In this document: positions 1 to 11,164 of the stretch, piece after piece | Position numbering within the stretch: the first letter of the stretch is position 1 | How the letters are laid out: each line of letters starts with the position of its first letter | NCBI RefSeq assembly: GCF_036850765.1 | Contig: NC_089491.1 | Span: 187,219,520 to 187,283,519, forward strand | Length of the DNA: 64,000 nucleotides | Direction of reading: 5' to 3' | Source of the DNA: Saccopteryx bilineata | Lineage: Eukaryota > Chordata > Mammalia > Chiroptera > Emballonuridae | The notes under the pieces: model-generated | Databases searched by the model: none | What the model was told of the DNA's origin: nothing | What the model saw: the letters and a program-made list of their open reading frames with translations, nothing else | Translations under genes and position numbers: made by a program

Positions 1-1212
1 GGGAGAGCCTGAGGGGATACTGAGGCAAAAGTCCTGGTATGTCCGGAGCCCCTCCTTGGGGCGGGTTGTCAACTTTTTGGAAGTCCTTTGTCTCAGGGGC
101 GATAGTCCAGTAAGGGTGAGGTCTGACAGATAAGCGGAACAGCAAGAGGGCAGTTTGGAATTCATGTATCTTATCACATAGCACAGGGACAGAGTTCAGT
201 GCCCTGAGGCAAAGGCCACAGTGGGTTTACTGACAAAAGTACTGAACACAGTACAATAGGGATAGAATTAGCAATTCTGATAAATCAATAGGTGGGGACA
301 TTTGAGCAACTTCTCTTGTTCTTTACTCTGCTCTAAAGAAGTTCCCCTTCCTGACTTTCTGTTGTGTTATTTCTAGGTCTTCTTGGGTTGGTATCAGCTA
401 TTATTTGTAATCCACTTTCGGATTTGGGCAGCTTTGAAGTCTTGATTTGTTTGTTTTCTTACCAGGTGATAGTCTTGTTTACTGATCTCAGCAGGGGGCT
501 TCCTTGAAACTGTATCCAGGAATGCATGGGTTTAACCTGAGACTCTGAAGGCCTCTTCCACCAACTAATCTCTCTGGGGGCAGGGTGTTTTCTCAGCTTC
601 AGTAGGGGGAGGTGTATCTCAGATCTCCATGGAGACCTGAGTTACTGCCCCTCCTCCACACTTCTTGTTTTCAGCTGTGTCTTGTTGCACTGATTGGAGC
701 TGGAGAGATGTCTGGAGATCTCTGATCCGGAAGCAATTCAGTACTGTTTTGTGGGGAAGGATCAGTCCCTCCCCCAGCTATGGCTGCCTCCAGCACGGAT
801 GAGTCAGCCTTTTTTTAGGTCGTCTCCTGCATTCCTTAGGCCCTCACAGTCTGTCCCTCTCTCTTTCCTTTCCACTTGGGAGATAAGCTGGTCTTTTCAA
901 CACACCTCGCTCCCTGGTCGCCAGGCAAGTGGCTGTGAGCAGTATTTTCTGCTCTTTTTCCTGGAGTGAGATCCTCTCTGGGCTCTCAGCCTCACCCCCC
1001 CCCTCCGTTCCTGTAAGCTGGGGAGATTCAGGCGCTCCCTACCAGGTTTGTTGTGGCTGCTTCTTTGCTCCTTGGTGTTTGAGAGCTGTTCTTGTAGTCC
1101 AGAGTTGGTTTTTCATGCTGATTTTTCCTAAATTGATTTGTATTCCGGTTTGGTGGTGAGAGCTGGGCGTCTGTGCGTCCACCTACTCCGCTGCCATCTT
1201 CTGTCTCCTCCC
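1..1212 (-). mobile_element. L1 5' UTR, antisense, body lies left of window
   Basis: This GC-richer block reads on the minus strand like the 5' UTR of the L1 elements elsewhere in the window. Its right edge (about 1170-1212) matches the L1 5' terminus, with the reverse complement of an AAGATGGCAGCGGAGTAGG-like start, as at 17480-17530 and 34190. The text around 365-420 resembles 15290-15350 inside the other antisense L1 5' UTR. The short ORFs here are chance frames. The rest of the element would lie before position 1. Confidence 0.75.
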
Positions 1213-1394
1213 CCTTCCTGACTTTCTCATTCTCTTCTCCTCATTCTTTTCTCTGCTTCCTGACTTCCTCATTCTTGTACCTGCTTCTGTTTTGTGTGTA
1301 TCAATAGATACCTGTAAGGACTGGGAGTCAGGGTCATCTCATGAAACCTGTATAGGGGATTGTGAGGTAGTCTCTGCTAGATCCCTTGGTGCAT

Positions 1395-1427
1395 GTATGT
1401 GTGTGTGTGTGTGTGCATATATATATG

Positions 1428-1467
<40 letters not shown>

Positions 1468-1480
1468 CACACACACACTT
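1395..1480. repeat. Composite (TG)n-(AT)n-(AC)n microsatellite
   Basis: Runs of TG, then AT with an internal ATGCACACAT, a long AT run, then GCACAC repeats. The two flanks are complementary, so the tract is an imperfect palindrome of alternating purine and pyrimidine. Such tracts can adopt Z-DNA or cruciform forms and are usually length-polymorphic. Confidence 0.9.
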
Positions 1481-1848
1481 TCAACCAGTAGATAAGGAGT
1501 CTATATAGCCTGTCATCTATCATGGATGTTTAAACCATGATAGAATAAAACTGATGTTTTCTGAGTATTTCTATTCATGAAAGACATACACTACCACTAT
1601 GCCTCATTAGGACACTGAAAATGAATTAAATTTTGTGTTTATAATTTGTTGGAGCTATTATGCCATAAAACAGTAAGTAATTCCATCTCAGATCTTTTTT
1701 GGGATTGGTGAGGGATACTAATAAATAAATTTTCCTGCTGATGAAATTAAATTTGTTCTCCCTCATTATCAAAACCCACATAAAAATAGATACTTAAAAA
1801 TCTGTATCTTATGTTTCATCGTTGTTTCTTCCTCTGTTCTTTATTTTT

Positions 1849-2076
1849 TTTTTTTTTTTTTTTTTTTAAAGAGTTTTTTTTTAAATTTATTTATTTTTAT
1901 TCATTTTAGAGAGGAGAGGGAGAGACAGAGAGGAGAGACAGAGAGAGAGAAGTGGGGGAGGAGCAGGAAGCATCAACTCCCATATGTGCCTTGACCAGGC
2001 AAGCCCAGGGTTTCGAACCGGCGACCTCAGCATTTCCAGGTCGACGCTTTATCCACTGCGCCACCACAGGTCAGGC
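1849..2076 (-). mobile_element. tRNA-derived bat SINE (VES-like), antisense
   Basis: Poly-T, a GA-rich tract, then the reverse complement of a tRNA-like head ending CCACCACAGGTCAGGC. The 14-bp target duplication TGTTCTTTATTTTT lies at 1835-1848 and 2077-2090 without mismatch, which marks a target-primed insertion. The head contains B-box-like GGTTCGAAACCC on the minus strand. Confidence 0.93.
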
Positions 2077-2122
2077 TGTTCTTTATTTTTGTGCAGCTAA
2101 CCTTGGTTTGCATTTTGGAGAG

Positions 2123-2666
2123 TATTGGGCAGATAAAGTATATTGTGCTCACTTTGTTAAAGATGGCGCTGCCCATGTGGTTGCCGATTGCCCAGGTGAT
2201 AATATTAGTTGTCCTTCTTGCTTGGGATGGGTGTGATTATACTAATGTGTATTGGGGGACGGCTTTTGTGCAAAAAGATTTTAAAAGGAGGAGAGATCAT
2301 GTTCCGGGGAAGAGTGATTATGTTCTAGGAAGAGCCCATGAAGGCAGGGCAGGGAAGCCACGTGGAGAAGGCAGCCAGAATGGTGGATTAGGAGAAGGAA
2401 TGGGGAATAGAGGTGAATAAGACTGGAGAGGTAGAAGAAACCTTTGAGACTAGGAAACTTGGATGAGTTAGTAGCTTTGTGAGCACTGAATGGAAAGGAA
2501 AGTATTTCCCACTGTATGTATTTCTTGCCCACCGGGTGTGAGCTAGGATTAAAAGTAATGACCCACCAGTTCTTGGCTCCGTTGTTTCATTACTGTCTGT
2601 CTGAGTCAAATGTGAACCTGCACGGGCCAGGCGGCTGTGATGGTGGCCACGGCTACTGGCCTTACA
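2123..2666 (+). mobile_element. Solo LTR of an endogenous retrovirus, family A
   Basis: About 544 bp bounded by the 5-bp duplication GAGAG (2118-2122 and 2667-2671). It ends in CA; the start TATTGGGCAG looks like a mutated TG start when compared with the copy at 37814-38512. An ATTAAA polyadenylation signal lies near 2550. No internal retroviral genes adjoin it, so it is a solo LTR left by recombination. The 37814-38512 copy is on the opposite strand and about 155 bp longer. ORFs across it are not supported as genes. Confidence 0.8.
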
Positions 2667-2671
2667 GAGAG

Positions 2672-3335
2672 TCCAGTAAGGGCTGAAGGCTGTCCCTGAC
2701 TCTGCTAGTGGCTTTTAGGTAAACTTTTAGAACTGGGTGAGGAACTGTCAGTCTTCACCTTAATTTGATGTAATACAAGAGAAGAACCTTGGTTGTGGGT
2801 GCTTCCCTGCTAGGTGCCATTCAGAGCAATTAGACAATAATTCATGAAAACAGCCCATTGAAGTTTTGCTCATAAAGAGACTGAGGTTGAGAGAGTTGAA
2901 TAACTTGCCCAGGGCCATACAGAAGGGAATGGAGCGTAGAGTGGAATTTGTGAAGTCACAGATTTTTTCCTCTTAATTTTGAGACTTTTCATATTATGTA
3001 GTATCCCTACCAAATTATATTAAAAATCTGGGTTGGATTTGAAAGAGTCCCAGAACAATTAAGTAAATGTTGATTTTGAAATGTGATTCTTAAGCAAAGA
3101 ACAAAACAATCAAACAGCATTTGTTGAATGTCAAATAAATATTTTTGGACATTTTAAATTGTCTTTTCCATAAAAGTTCCAAATAATTTTCTAAATCTTA
3201 GCTATTTTTTTCATAAACATGCAAGTACTTCAAATGTCAATGGAAAATAAACCCTTTATTACATATATATTAATATAAACTACAGTTGTTTGAAGATAAA
3301 AGAAACTTTCTGAGTCACTCTGGAAAAGGGACTAC
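2672..3335. other. Unique, AT-rich non-coding DNA with a weak MIR relic
   Basis: A stretch near 2870-2950 (GAGACTGAGGTTGAGAGAG, then TAACTTGCCCAGGGCCATAC) resembles the antisense core of MIR, heavily diverged. The remainder is AT-rich sequence in which I see no exon, RNA gene or transposon terminus. Confidence 0.5.
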
Positions 3336-4335
3336 TGTCCCACTAGAGCCCAAGCTCTACGATCAGGGGATCAGGCGTCCCTGATTCAACTTCCCCGCAC
3401 AGTGGAACACTCCTGCTTGCCAGCAGGGCTGGCAGCCTCTTCCAGACTACTCTTGAGGCAGCTATGAGGATTCTATTTGTCAGTACTGACACCAACTGCC
3501 ACCGGAGGAAAGACACAACCACACACAAGTTATTTGCAGGAATCACACAGGCGCCTGACCTGTGGTGGCGCAGTGGATAGAGCGTCGACCTGGAATGCTG
3601 AGGTTACCAGTTCGAAACCCTGGACTTGCCCAGTCAAGGCACGTATGGGAGTTGATGCTTCCTGCTCCTCCCCCCCTCTCTAAAATTGAATAAATAAAAT
3701 CTAAAAAAAAAAAAAAAGAACATAAAAGAAAAAAAGAATCACACAGGCAGTTTATTACTCACAAATCCTTTTGGCATGCCTGGGTACAGCGTAAGGGGGC
3801 CCCATCGGTGTGCTCCTCTCCTCTTCTTGGTTGTCCTTGGTCAGAGGGCATGGAGACAGTTCAACATTGGAGTCTGGGCAGCTACCACAGCATGGTGGGG
3901 GCGCTTTGCTTTAGTACCCTTTCTGGCCTATGCCTTCTAACAGATGTCAATCTGCAGGATTATCACTTCAAACCACCCTTTTGGGAGTTCCTCTAAGGGA
4001 GCCCTTTTTATGTTAATTTACTGAAATCTCCATCTAGCCACTTTTAAGGTATTCCTAAGGGAAGCTTCTTGTTTATGTTAACCTACAGAGTTATCACATC
4101 AAGCCACTTTTTATTTATATATAACTTCACACACACACACTACCTGGGCCCTGCTGGAAAGGCCGAGTCTGCCTATCCTATCTGTACACACTAGATTAAT
4201 TCCTGTCCAGACATTATAGCCTTATTCACTTGTCTTAATGGCTTTTAATATTATATCCTAACTTATTTCTAAATATCTTCCATATTTTCTATATTTCTAT
4301 GTATTTAATCGCTATAACATTATATTACTGTAACA
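3336..4335 (-). mobile_element. Solo LTR of an endogenous retrovirus, family B, antisense
   Basis: On the minus strand the element starts TGTTACAGTAATATAATG and ends GTGGGACA. It is flanked by the 5-bp duplication ACTAC at 3331-3335 and 4336-4340. The reverse complement carries an AATAAA signal (the TTTATT near 3753). A SINE at 3553-3735 splits it; without it and its duplicated target the LTR is about 800 bp. No internal gag, pol or env sequence is present. Confidence 0.75.
3553..3735 (+). mobile_element. tRNA-derived bat SINE, sense, inside LTR
   Basis: Begins CCTGACCTGTGGTGGCGCAG with an A-box-like segment, followed by a B-box-like GTTCGAAACCC, a CT-rich tract and an A-rich tail. The 13-bp duplication GAATCACACAGGC (3540-3552 and 3736-3748) is exact, so this SINE is younger than the LTR. 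Confidence 0.95.
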
Positions 4336-4340
4336 ACTAC

Positions 4341-4510
4341 AATTTTTGAAAACATGGAAACGTTATTAGAATTAGAGAGGTATACTTGGTTCAGTTACGT
4401 TTTAGTAAGCACTAAAGTAGTCATTAGAATTGTTGAGTCCCTAAAACTCACTGAAGGGTGTGAGAGAGTTTAGAGTAATTTGGGTGAATCTGACAGATAC
4501 CCACTGCCAT
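4341..4510. other. Unique non-coding DNA
   Basis: Short AT-rich spacer between the antisense LTR and a small L1 stub. No feature recognised. Confidence 0.5.
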
Positions 4511-4519
4511 TGAAAGCTA

Positions 4520-4584
4520 ATTTTTAAAAAATTTTTTATTGAGTTTATTGAGGTGACATCAGTTAGTAAAATTATAGAGGTTTC
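4520..4584 (-). mobile_element. 65-bp stub of an L1 3' end
   Basis: The segment around TTTTTATTGAGTTTATTGAG and GGTGACATCA matches the antisense L1 3' terminus seen at 11190-11215 and 43735-43750. It is flanked by the 9-bp duplication TGAAAGCTA (4511-4519 and 4585-4593). This is an extremely 5'-truncated insertion retaining only the last tens of bases of the element. Confidence 0.7.
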
Positions 4585-4928
4585 TGAAAGCTACCTTGAA
4601 AAATCAGTATTGGAAGGATCCTCAGAGATATTGTAGTTCCCAGTGTTCTTGGTTTTTCAAAATCAGTTTTGTCTGTTGCAATGAATTTAAAAAAATGAAA
4701 TAGAATAGACTAGAAAATTTAGAGTGCATTGTTCATAGTAAAGACAGTATAATTTTGAGAAAAAATTAGTTCTATGAATATATAAAACTGTAGTTATATA
4801 ATTATTTGCTCATGATTTAGAATGAATTTATTACTTTGTGTCATGATCCAAAGTCCAAAAGATGCTGCTGTACCCCATCACTTACTTTTATATAATGTAA
4901 GTAAGTGAGGGCAGCAGAAAGTATAGGT

Positions 4929-5260
4929 CAGGGGTCCCCAAACTACGGCCCGCGGGCCACATGCGGCCCCCTGAGGCCATTTATCCGGCCCCCGCCGCAC
5001 TTCCGGAAGGGGTACCTCTTTCATTGGTGGTCAGTGAGAGGAGCCTAGTTCCCATTGAAATACTGGTCAGTTTGTTGATTTAAATTTACTTGTTCTTTAT
5101 TTTAAATGTTATATTTGTTCCCGTTTTGTTTTTTTACTTTAAAATAAGATATGTGCAGTGTGCATAGGGATTTGTTCATAGTTTTTTTTTATAGTCCGGC
5201 CCTCCAATGGTCTGAGGGACAGTGAACTGGCCCCCTGTGTAAAAAGTTTAGGGACCCCTG
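4929..5260. mobile_element. Non-autonomous hAT transposon, short form
   Basis: Terminal inverted repeats CAGGGGTCCCCAAACT and AAGTTTAGGGACCCCTG. A perfect 8-bp target duplication GTATAGGT lies at 4921-4928 and 5261-5268, as expected for the hAT superfamily. It has no transposase ORF. Compared with 9549-10024 it lacks about 140 bp of internal sequence. Confidence 0.95.
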
Positions 5261-5349
5261 GTATAGGTCTTGCCCAAGATTCTCAGTGTCTTTGGATTTT
5301 TAGTCTAGTGTTGCAAGCTGTCTGTTGGACCAGTAGCAACAGATGCATC

Positions 5350-5530
5350 CTTCCTTGAGCACACTGAATTTGTGCCAGGCCCTTTTTGAAGCTTTTTACA
5401 TACATTGGCTTATTTGATTCCAGTAAAATTCTGTGAACTCAGCTTTATTTTCCTTGTCCTATGTGTAAAGAAATTGAAGCACTAAAGTTATAACTGAAGT
5501 ATGTGGTGGAACTAGGATTTGAACTATTAA
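5350..5530 (-). repeat. MIR SINE relic, antisense
   Basis: Reads in MIR reverse-complement order: TGTGCCAGGCCC, TTTACATACATTGGCTTATTTG, AAAGAAATTGAAGCACTAAAG, GGAACTAGGATTTGAAC. It is old and diverged and predates the SINE that abuts its right edge. Confidence 0.7.
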
Positions 5531-5548
5531 CTCTAAATCTGAATTTTT

Positions 5549-5570
5549 TTTTTTTATTTATTCATTTTAG

Positions 5571-5608
<38 letters not shown>

Positions 5609-5737
5609 AAAGAAAGGGGGGAGGAGCAGGAAGCATCAACTCCCATATGTGCCTTGACCAGATAAGCCCAAGGTTTTGAACTGGTGACCTCAGTGTTCCA
5701 GGTCAATGCTTTATCCACTGCGCCACCACAGGTCAGG
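5549..5737 (-). mobile_element. tRNA-derived bat SINE, antisense
   Basis: Poly-T and (GA)n followed by the reverse-complement tRNA-like head ending CCACCACAGGTCAGG. The 16-bp duplication CTAAATCTGAATTTTT (5533-5548 and 5738-5753) is perfect. Confidence 0.94.
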
Positions 5738-5862
5738 CTAAATCTGAATTTTTAATCCTTGTGCTATATATAGCCTCATATTTGAAAAGGCTTACTATCA
5801 TATTTTCATGTCTCACAAATATTTATGAGCACCAGTTCATTTTCTGAGAGTGATTATATTGG

Positions 5863-6242
5863 TTTTTTCCTCCCTCCCTCCTTCCCTCCCTTCCTCCCTC
5901 CCTTCTTTCCTTCTTTCCACAGAGGGACAGAAAGACAGGAAAGAGAGAATGAGAAGCATCAGTTCTTCATTGCAGCTCCTTAGTCTCCTTAGTTGTTCAC
6001 TGATTGCTTTCTCATATGTACTTTGAGCAGGGGTTGGGAGGGGGAGCTGCAGCAGAGTGAGTGACCCCTTGCTCAAGCCAGCAACCTTTGGGCTCAAGCC
6101 TGATCCCACACTCAAGCCAGTGAGTGACCCCACGTTCAAGCCAGATGAGTCTATGCTCAAGCTGGTGACCTCAGGGTTTTGAACCTGGGTTCTCCACGTC
6201 CCAGTCTGATGCTCTATCCACTGTGCCACTGCCTGCTCAGGC
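5863..6242 (-). mobile_element. Long-form bat tRNA-derived SINE, antisense
   Basis: Starts with a (CCTT)n tract (about 5870-5920), then GAGAATGAGAAGCATCAG, repeated CTCAAGCCAG-type units, and the head CCACTGTGCCACTGCCTGCTCAGGC. It is longer than the other SINE type because of tandem CAAGCCAGTGACC-like units, and it shares this layout with 9421-10244, 47118-47444 and 51250-51930. Exact target duplication not resolved. Confidence 0.85.
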
Positions 6243-6638
6243 TTTCTTTTGGTCCAAGCTTAAAAATACTGTTTCTCAATAAGTAAGAATCACTTTGTAT
6301 AGTGCTCTGTTTTTCTCTCCTTACAGTTTCACCCCCTGATGTCCACAGAGTCATTATAAGCCAGTCTGTTACCCCATTTACTTCACACACATTAAGTGCA
6401 CACTTTGTGTAAGTTATACTTCTAGGATATAGGAATATAAACTTTAGTAAAGTGTGACTCCTGGCCACAAGCTGATGATTATTATTAATAAGAGGGAGTC
6501 AGATGAATAAATTAACCTTTACAGCTATATTTTTCAGTCTTATTTGAATGTACCTGAGAAAATTTGATATATAATTATATATTTTACTATTTAAGCCTAG
6601 AGTTGGTATAGAAATGTACATAGAAATAACATGCATTT

Positions 6639-6840
6639 GTAAAGAAAGATTTTATTTATTGATTTTACAGAGAGGAGGTGGGGCAGGGGAACAATAAGTA
6701 TCAACTCATAGTTGCTTCACTTTAGTTGTTCATTGATTGCTTGTTGTATGTACCTTGACCTGGCGAGCCCAGGGCTTTGAACCTGTGACCTCAGCACTCC
6801 AGCTTGAGGTTTAATCCACTGCGCCACCACAGGCCAGGCC
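6639..6840 (-). mobile_element. tRNA-derived bat SINE, antisense
   Basis: Contains AGAGAGGAGGTGGGGCAGGG and ends CCACCACAGGCCAGGC. The duplication ACATGCATTT flanks it at 6629-6638 and 6841-6850. Confidence 0.92.
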
Positions 6841-9420
6841 ACATGCATTTTTATTTAACAAAGATAGTCTATAAAATATCAAATAACAGAAGAAATGTTT
6901 TTATATTATCCTAAAAATTAATTTATTCAACTCATTCTCAAGGTTTTTTAAGACTATAGTTTATGGTTAAGTAACTCAGTGAAATGGGCCATGCTTCCAT
7001 TATGATCTTTTCTTTTAATTTTAATTTTTTGTGTTAACATGAATTCAGTTATGTCTGACCCCCTTGTTCCCCATTGCCCCCCCCTTCCCTTTGGGATTTG
7101 CTGTCCTGTTATCTGTATCTCTGTGTTATCTATATATATTTTCACTAATCCCTTCACCTTCTCTGATTCCTTCCACTCATCCCCCTTCCCTCTGATAGCT
7201 GTCCCTCTGCTCCCTGTGACCCTGCCTCTGCCTCTGTTCTGTTCCTCAGTTCACTTTGTTCATTAGATTTCATAGATAAGTGAGATCATATGATATTTGT
7301 CTTTCTCTGCCTGGCTTATTTCACTTACCATAATAATCTCCAGGTCCATCCATGCCGTCACGAAAGGTAAGATTTCCTTCTTTTTCATGGCCCCATCGTA
7401 TTCCATTGTGTATTTGTACCTCGGCTTTTTAAACCACTCGTCTACTAACGGACACTTGGGCTGTTTCCAGATCTTAGCTATTGTAAACAATGCTGCAATA
7501 AACATGGGGGTGCATTTCTTCTTTTGAATCAGTGATTTGGTATTCTTAGGATATATTCCCAAAAGTGGGGTAGCTGGGTCAAAAGGCCGTTCCATTTTTA
7601 ATTTTTTGAGGAAACTCGGTACTGTTTTCTACAGTGGCTGCACCAGTCTGTATTCCCACCAGCAGTGCAGGAGGGTTCCCTTTTCTCCACATTGTCACCA
7701 GCACTTATTCTGTGTTGTTTTGTTGGATGAGTGACATTCTGACTGGTGTGAGGTGGTATCTCATTGTTTTAATTAGCATTTCTCTGATGATGAATGACTT
7801 TGAACATTTTTTCATATGCCTGTTGGCCAGCTGTATATCCTTTTTGGAGTTGTGTCTATTCAGTTCTTTTGCCAATTTTTTAATTGGATTGTTTACCTTC
7901 CTGGAGTTGAGTTTTACAAGTTCTTTATAAATTTTGGTTATTAACCCCTTATCAAACATATTGGTGAATATGTTCTCCCATTGTGTTGGTTGTCTTTTTA
8001 TTTTGTTCATGGTGTCTTTTGCTGTGCAAAAGCTTTTTAATTTGAGATAGTCTTATTTGTTTATTTTGTTCTTTATTTCACTTGCCTGTGGAGATAAATC
8101 AGCAAAAATGTTGCTACGAGAGATATTAGAGAGTTTACTGCCTATGTTTTCTTCCAAGATGTTTATGGTTTCGTGACTTACATTTCAGTCTTTTATCCAT
8201 TTTGAGTTTATTTTTGTGAATGGTATAAGTTGGTGGTCTAGTTTCATTTTTTTGCAGGTAGCTGTCCAATTTTCCCAACACCATTTATTAAAGAGACTGT
8301 CTTTACTCCACTGTATGTTATTACCTTCATTGTCAAATATCAATTGACCATAAAGATGTGGGTTTATTTCTGAGTTTTCTGTTCTGTTCCATTGATCTGT
8401 ATGCCTCTTCTCATGCCAGTACCAACCTGTTTTTATTACGATGGCCTTGTAGTATAACTTGAGATCAGGAAGTTGTGATATTTACCACTTTATTCTTCAT
8501 TTTTAAGATTGTTGAGGCTATTTGTATTCTTTTTTGGTTCCAGATAAGTTTTTGGAATATTTGTTCTATACCGTTAAAGTATGACATTGGTATTTAAATA
8601 GGAATTTAATTGAATCTATAGATTGCTTTGGGTTAAATAGACATTTTAATGATGTTTATTCTTCCTATCCATGAATACCACAGTATATGCTTCCACTTGT
8701 TTGTATCTTCCTTGATTTCTTTTTTCAATGTCTTATTATTTTCTAAGTACAAGTCTTTTACCTCTTTGGTTAAATTTACTCCTAGGTACTTTCTTTCTTT
8801 TGTTTCAATAGTGAAAGGGATTGTTTCCTTAATTTCTCTTTCACACAGTTTTTTGTTGGTGTATAAAAATGCCACTGATTTCTGAATGTTAATTTTATAT
8901 CCTGCCACCTTGCTGAATTCATTTATCAGATCTACTAGTTTTTTGAATGAGACATAGAGTTTTCTATGTATAGTATCATGTCATCAGCAAATAATGATAG
9001 TTTTACTTCTTCTTTTCCAATTTGGGTGCCTTTTATTTCTTTTTCTTGTCTGATTGCTGTGGTAGGACTTCCAGAACTTTGTTGAATAAGAGTGGTGAGA
9101 GGGGGTACCTCTGCCTTGTTCCTGATCTTAAGGGGATTGCTTTTAATTTTTTGCCCATTGAGTATGATGTTGACTGTGGGTTTGTCACAGATGGCTTTAT
9201 TAAGTTAAGGTATGTTCCCTGTATTCCCACTTTGTGAGAGTTTTGATCATAAATGGGTGCTGGATTTTATCAAATACTTTTTCTGCATCTATTGATATAA
9301 TCATGTGATTTTTATCCTTCCTTTTGTTTACGTGATGCATCGTATTGATTGGTTTGCAAATATTGTACCATCCTTGCCTCCCCAGAATAAATCCCACTTG
9401 ATCATGATGTATGACTTTTT

Positions 9421-10244
9421 TGTTTGTTTGTTTGTTTACAGAGACAGAGCGAGAGTCAGAGAGAGGGATAGACAGGGACAGAGAGACAGACAGGAACGGA
9501 GAGGAATGAGAAGCATTAATTATAGTTTTTCCTTGCGACACCTTAGTTTAGGGGTCCCCAAACTATGGCCTGTGAGCTGCATGCGACCCCCTGAGGCCAT
9601 TTATCCAGCCCCACCACACTTCCAGAAGGGGCACCTCTTTCATGGGTGGTCAGTGAGAGCAAAGCATGGCAGTGCTCACATACAGTACTACTTACAGTGA
9701 CGTGGGACACACGCGTCACGGCTTTGGAAGCACATCATATCACTTGTTAAGCTAGCAGTGACAAATGTGGAACCAGACATTGACCATCTCATTAGCCAAA
9801 AGCAGGCCCATAGTTCCCATCGAAATACTGGTCAGTTTGTTGATTTAAATTTACTTGTTCTTTATTTTAAATATTGTATTTGTTCCCATTTTGTTTTTTT
9901 ACTTTAAAATAAGATATGTGCAGTGTGCATAGGGATTTGTTCATAGTTTTTTTTATAGTCCGGCCATCTAATGGTCTGAGGGACAGTGAACTGGCCCCCT
10001 GTGTAAAAAGTTTGGGGACCCCTGCCTTAGTTATTCATTGACTGCTTTCCCATACGTGCCTTGACTGTGGGCCTTCAGCAGACCGAGCAACCCCCTGCTC
10101 AAGCCAATGACCTTGGGTCCAAGCTGGTGAGCTTTGCTCACACCAGATGAGCCTACGCTCAAGCTGGCGACCTCTGGGTCTCAAACCTGGGTCCTCCGCA
10201 TCCCAGTCCGACGCTCTATCCACTACGCCACCGCCTGGTCAGGC
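9421..10244 (-). mobile_element. Long-form bat SINE, antisense, split by a hAT element
   Basis: The two halves, 9421-9548 and 10033-10244, together form a tRNA-derived SINE: (TTTG)n, a GAGACAGAGAG tract, GAATGAGAAGCATTAATT, CAAGCTGGCGACCTC and a head ending CGCCTGGTCAGGC. A perfect 15-bp duplication GATGTATGACTTTTT flanks it at 9406-9420 and 10245-10259, within L1 ORF2 sequence. Confidence 0.93.
9549..10024. mobile_element. Non-autonomous hAT transposon, long form
   Basis: Termini TAGGGGTCCCCAAACTATGG and GTTTGGGGACCCCTG. The 8-bp duplication CCTTAGTT lies at 9541-9548 and 10025-10032. It is the same family as 4929-5260 but keeps about 140 bp of extra interior (9650-9810), including GTGGAACCAGACATTGACC. 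It lies inside a SINE inside an L1. Confidence 0.95.
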
Positions 10245-10339
10245 GATGTATGACTTTTTGAATGTTTGCTGGATCCGGTTTGCTAATACTTTGTTGAGAA
10301 TTTTTGGCATCTATGTTTATCAGGGATATTGGTCTATAG

Positions 10340-10728
10340 CAGGGGTCTCAAACTCAACTCAGCATGTGGGCCGCAGAGCAAGATCACAGCTGTTTGGCGG
10401 GCCGCACTAGGTCTACAAAAGGCAACTGTTACGCAACACTTTTCTCACTGCAGTTGAAAACAAAAAAAAAAATCAGTACAACAAGCACAATCGTACATGC
10501 AGTTTACTCAGTGTCACAAAACGACCAGAAACTGTAGTTTGCATCACAACTGCTGTTAACTAAGCTAATATCTAGCTAGGATACTAGAGAAATGAAAAAT
10601 ACAAGTAGGCCCCTAGGCTTACTTAATTTTATCCAAAATATTTTGAACTTAGTGGATTAGTCTGCCGGCTGCACAAAATTGTTTGGCGGGCCGCATGCGG
10701 CCCATGGGCCGTGAGTTTGAGATCCCTG
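10340..10728. mobile_element. Non-autonomous hAT transposon, second family
   Basis: Termini CAGGGGTCTCAAACTCA and GTGAGTTTGAGATCCCTG. The 8-bp duplication GTCTATAG lies at 10332-10339 and 10729-10736. Subterminal GGCGGGCCGCA motifs occur near both ends. 389 bp with no transposase. Inserted in the L1 ORF2 remnant. Confidence 0.95.
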
Positions 10729-11164
10729 GTCTATAGTTTTCTTTCTTTGTAGTGTCTTTACCTGGTTTTCGAATGAGGATAATGCTTGCCTCATAAAAAC
10801 AGCTTGGAATTCTTCTCTTGAATTTTTTGAAAAAGCTTGAGAAGGATAGGTGTTAGATCTTCTTTGAATGTTTGGTAAAATTTGCCTGTGAAGCCATCAA
10901 GTCCAGGATTTTTGTTCCTTGAGAGTTTTTTGATAACTGTTTTAATCTCATTTGTTGTAATTGGTCTATTTAGGTTTTCTGATTCTTCCAGATTGAGTCT
11001 TGGAAGATTGTATCTTTCTAGGAATTTATCTATTTCACCTAGGTTGTACAATTTTTGGACATACAGATCTTTGTAGTATTTTCTTACAATTTTTTGTATT
11101 TCTGCAGTTTCATTTATTTATTCTTTTTCATTTCTAATTTTATTTGAGTCCTCTCTTTTCTTTT

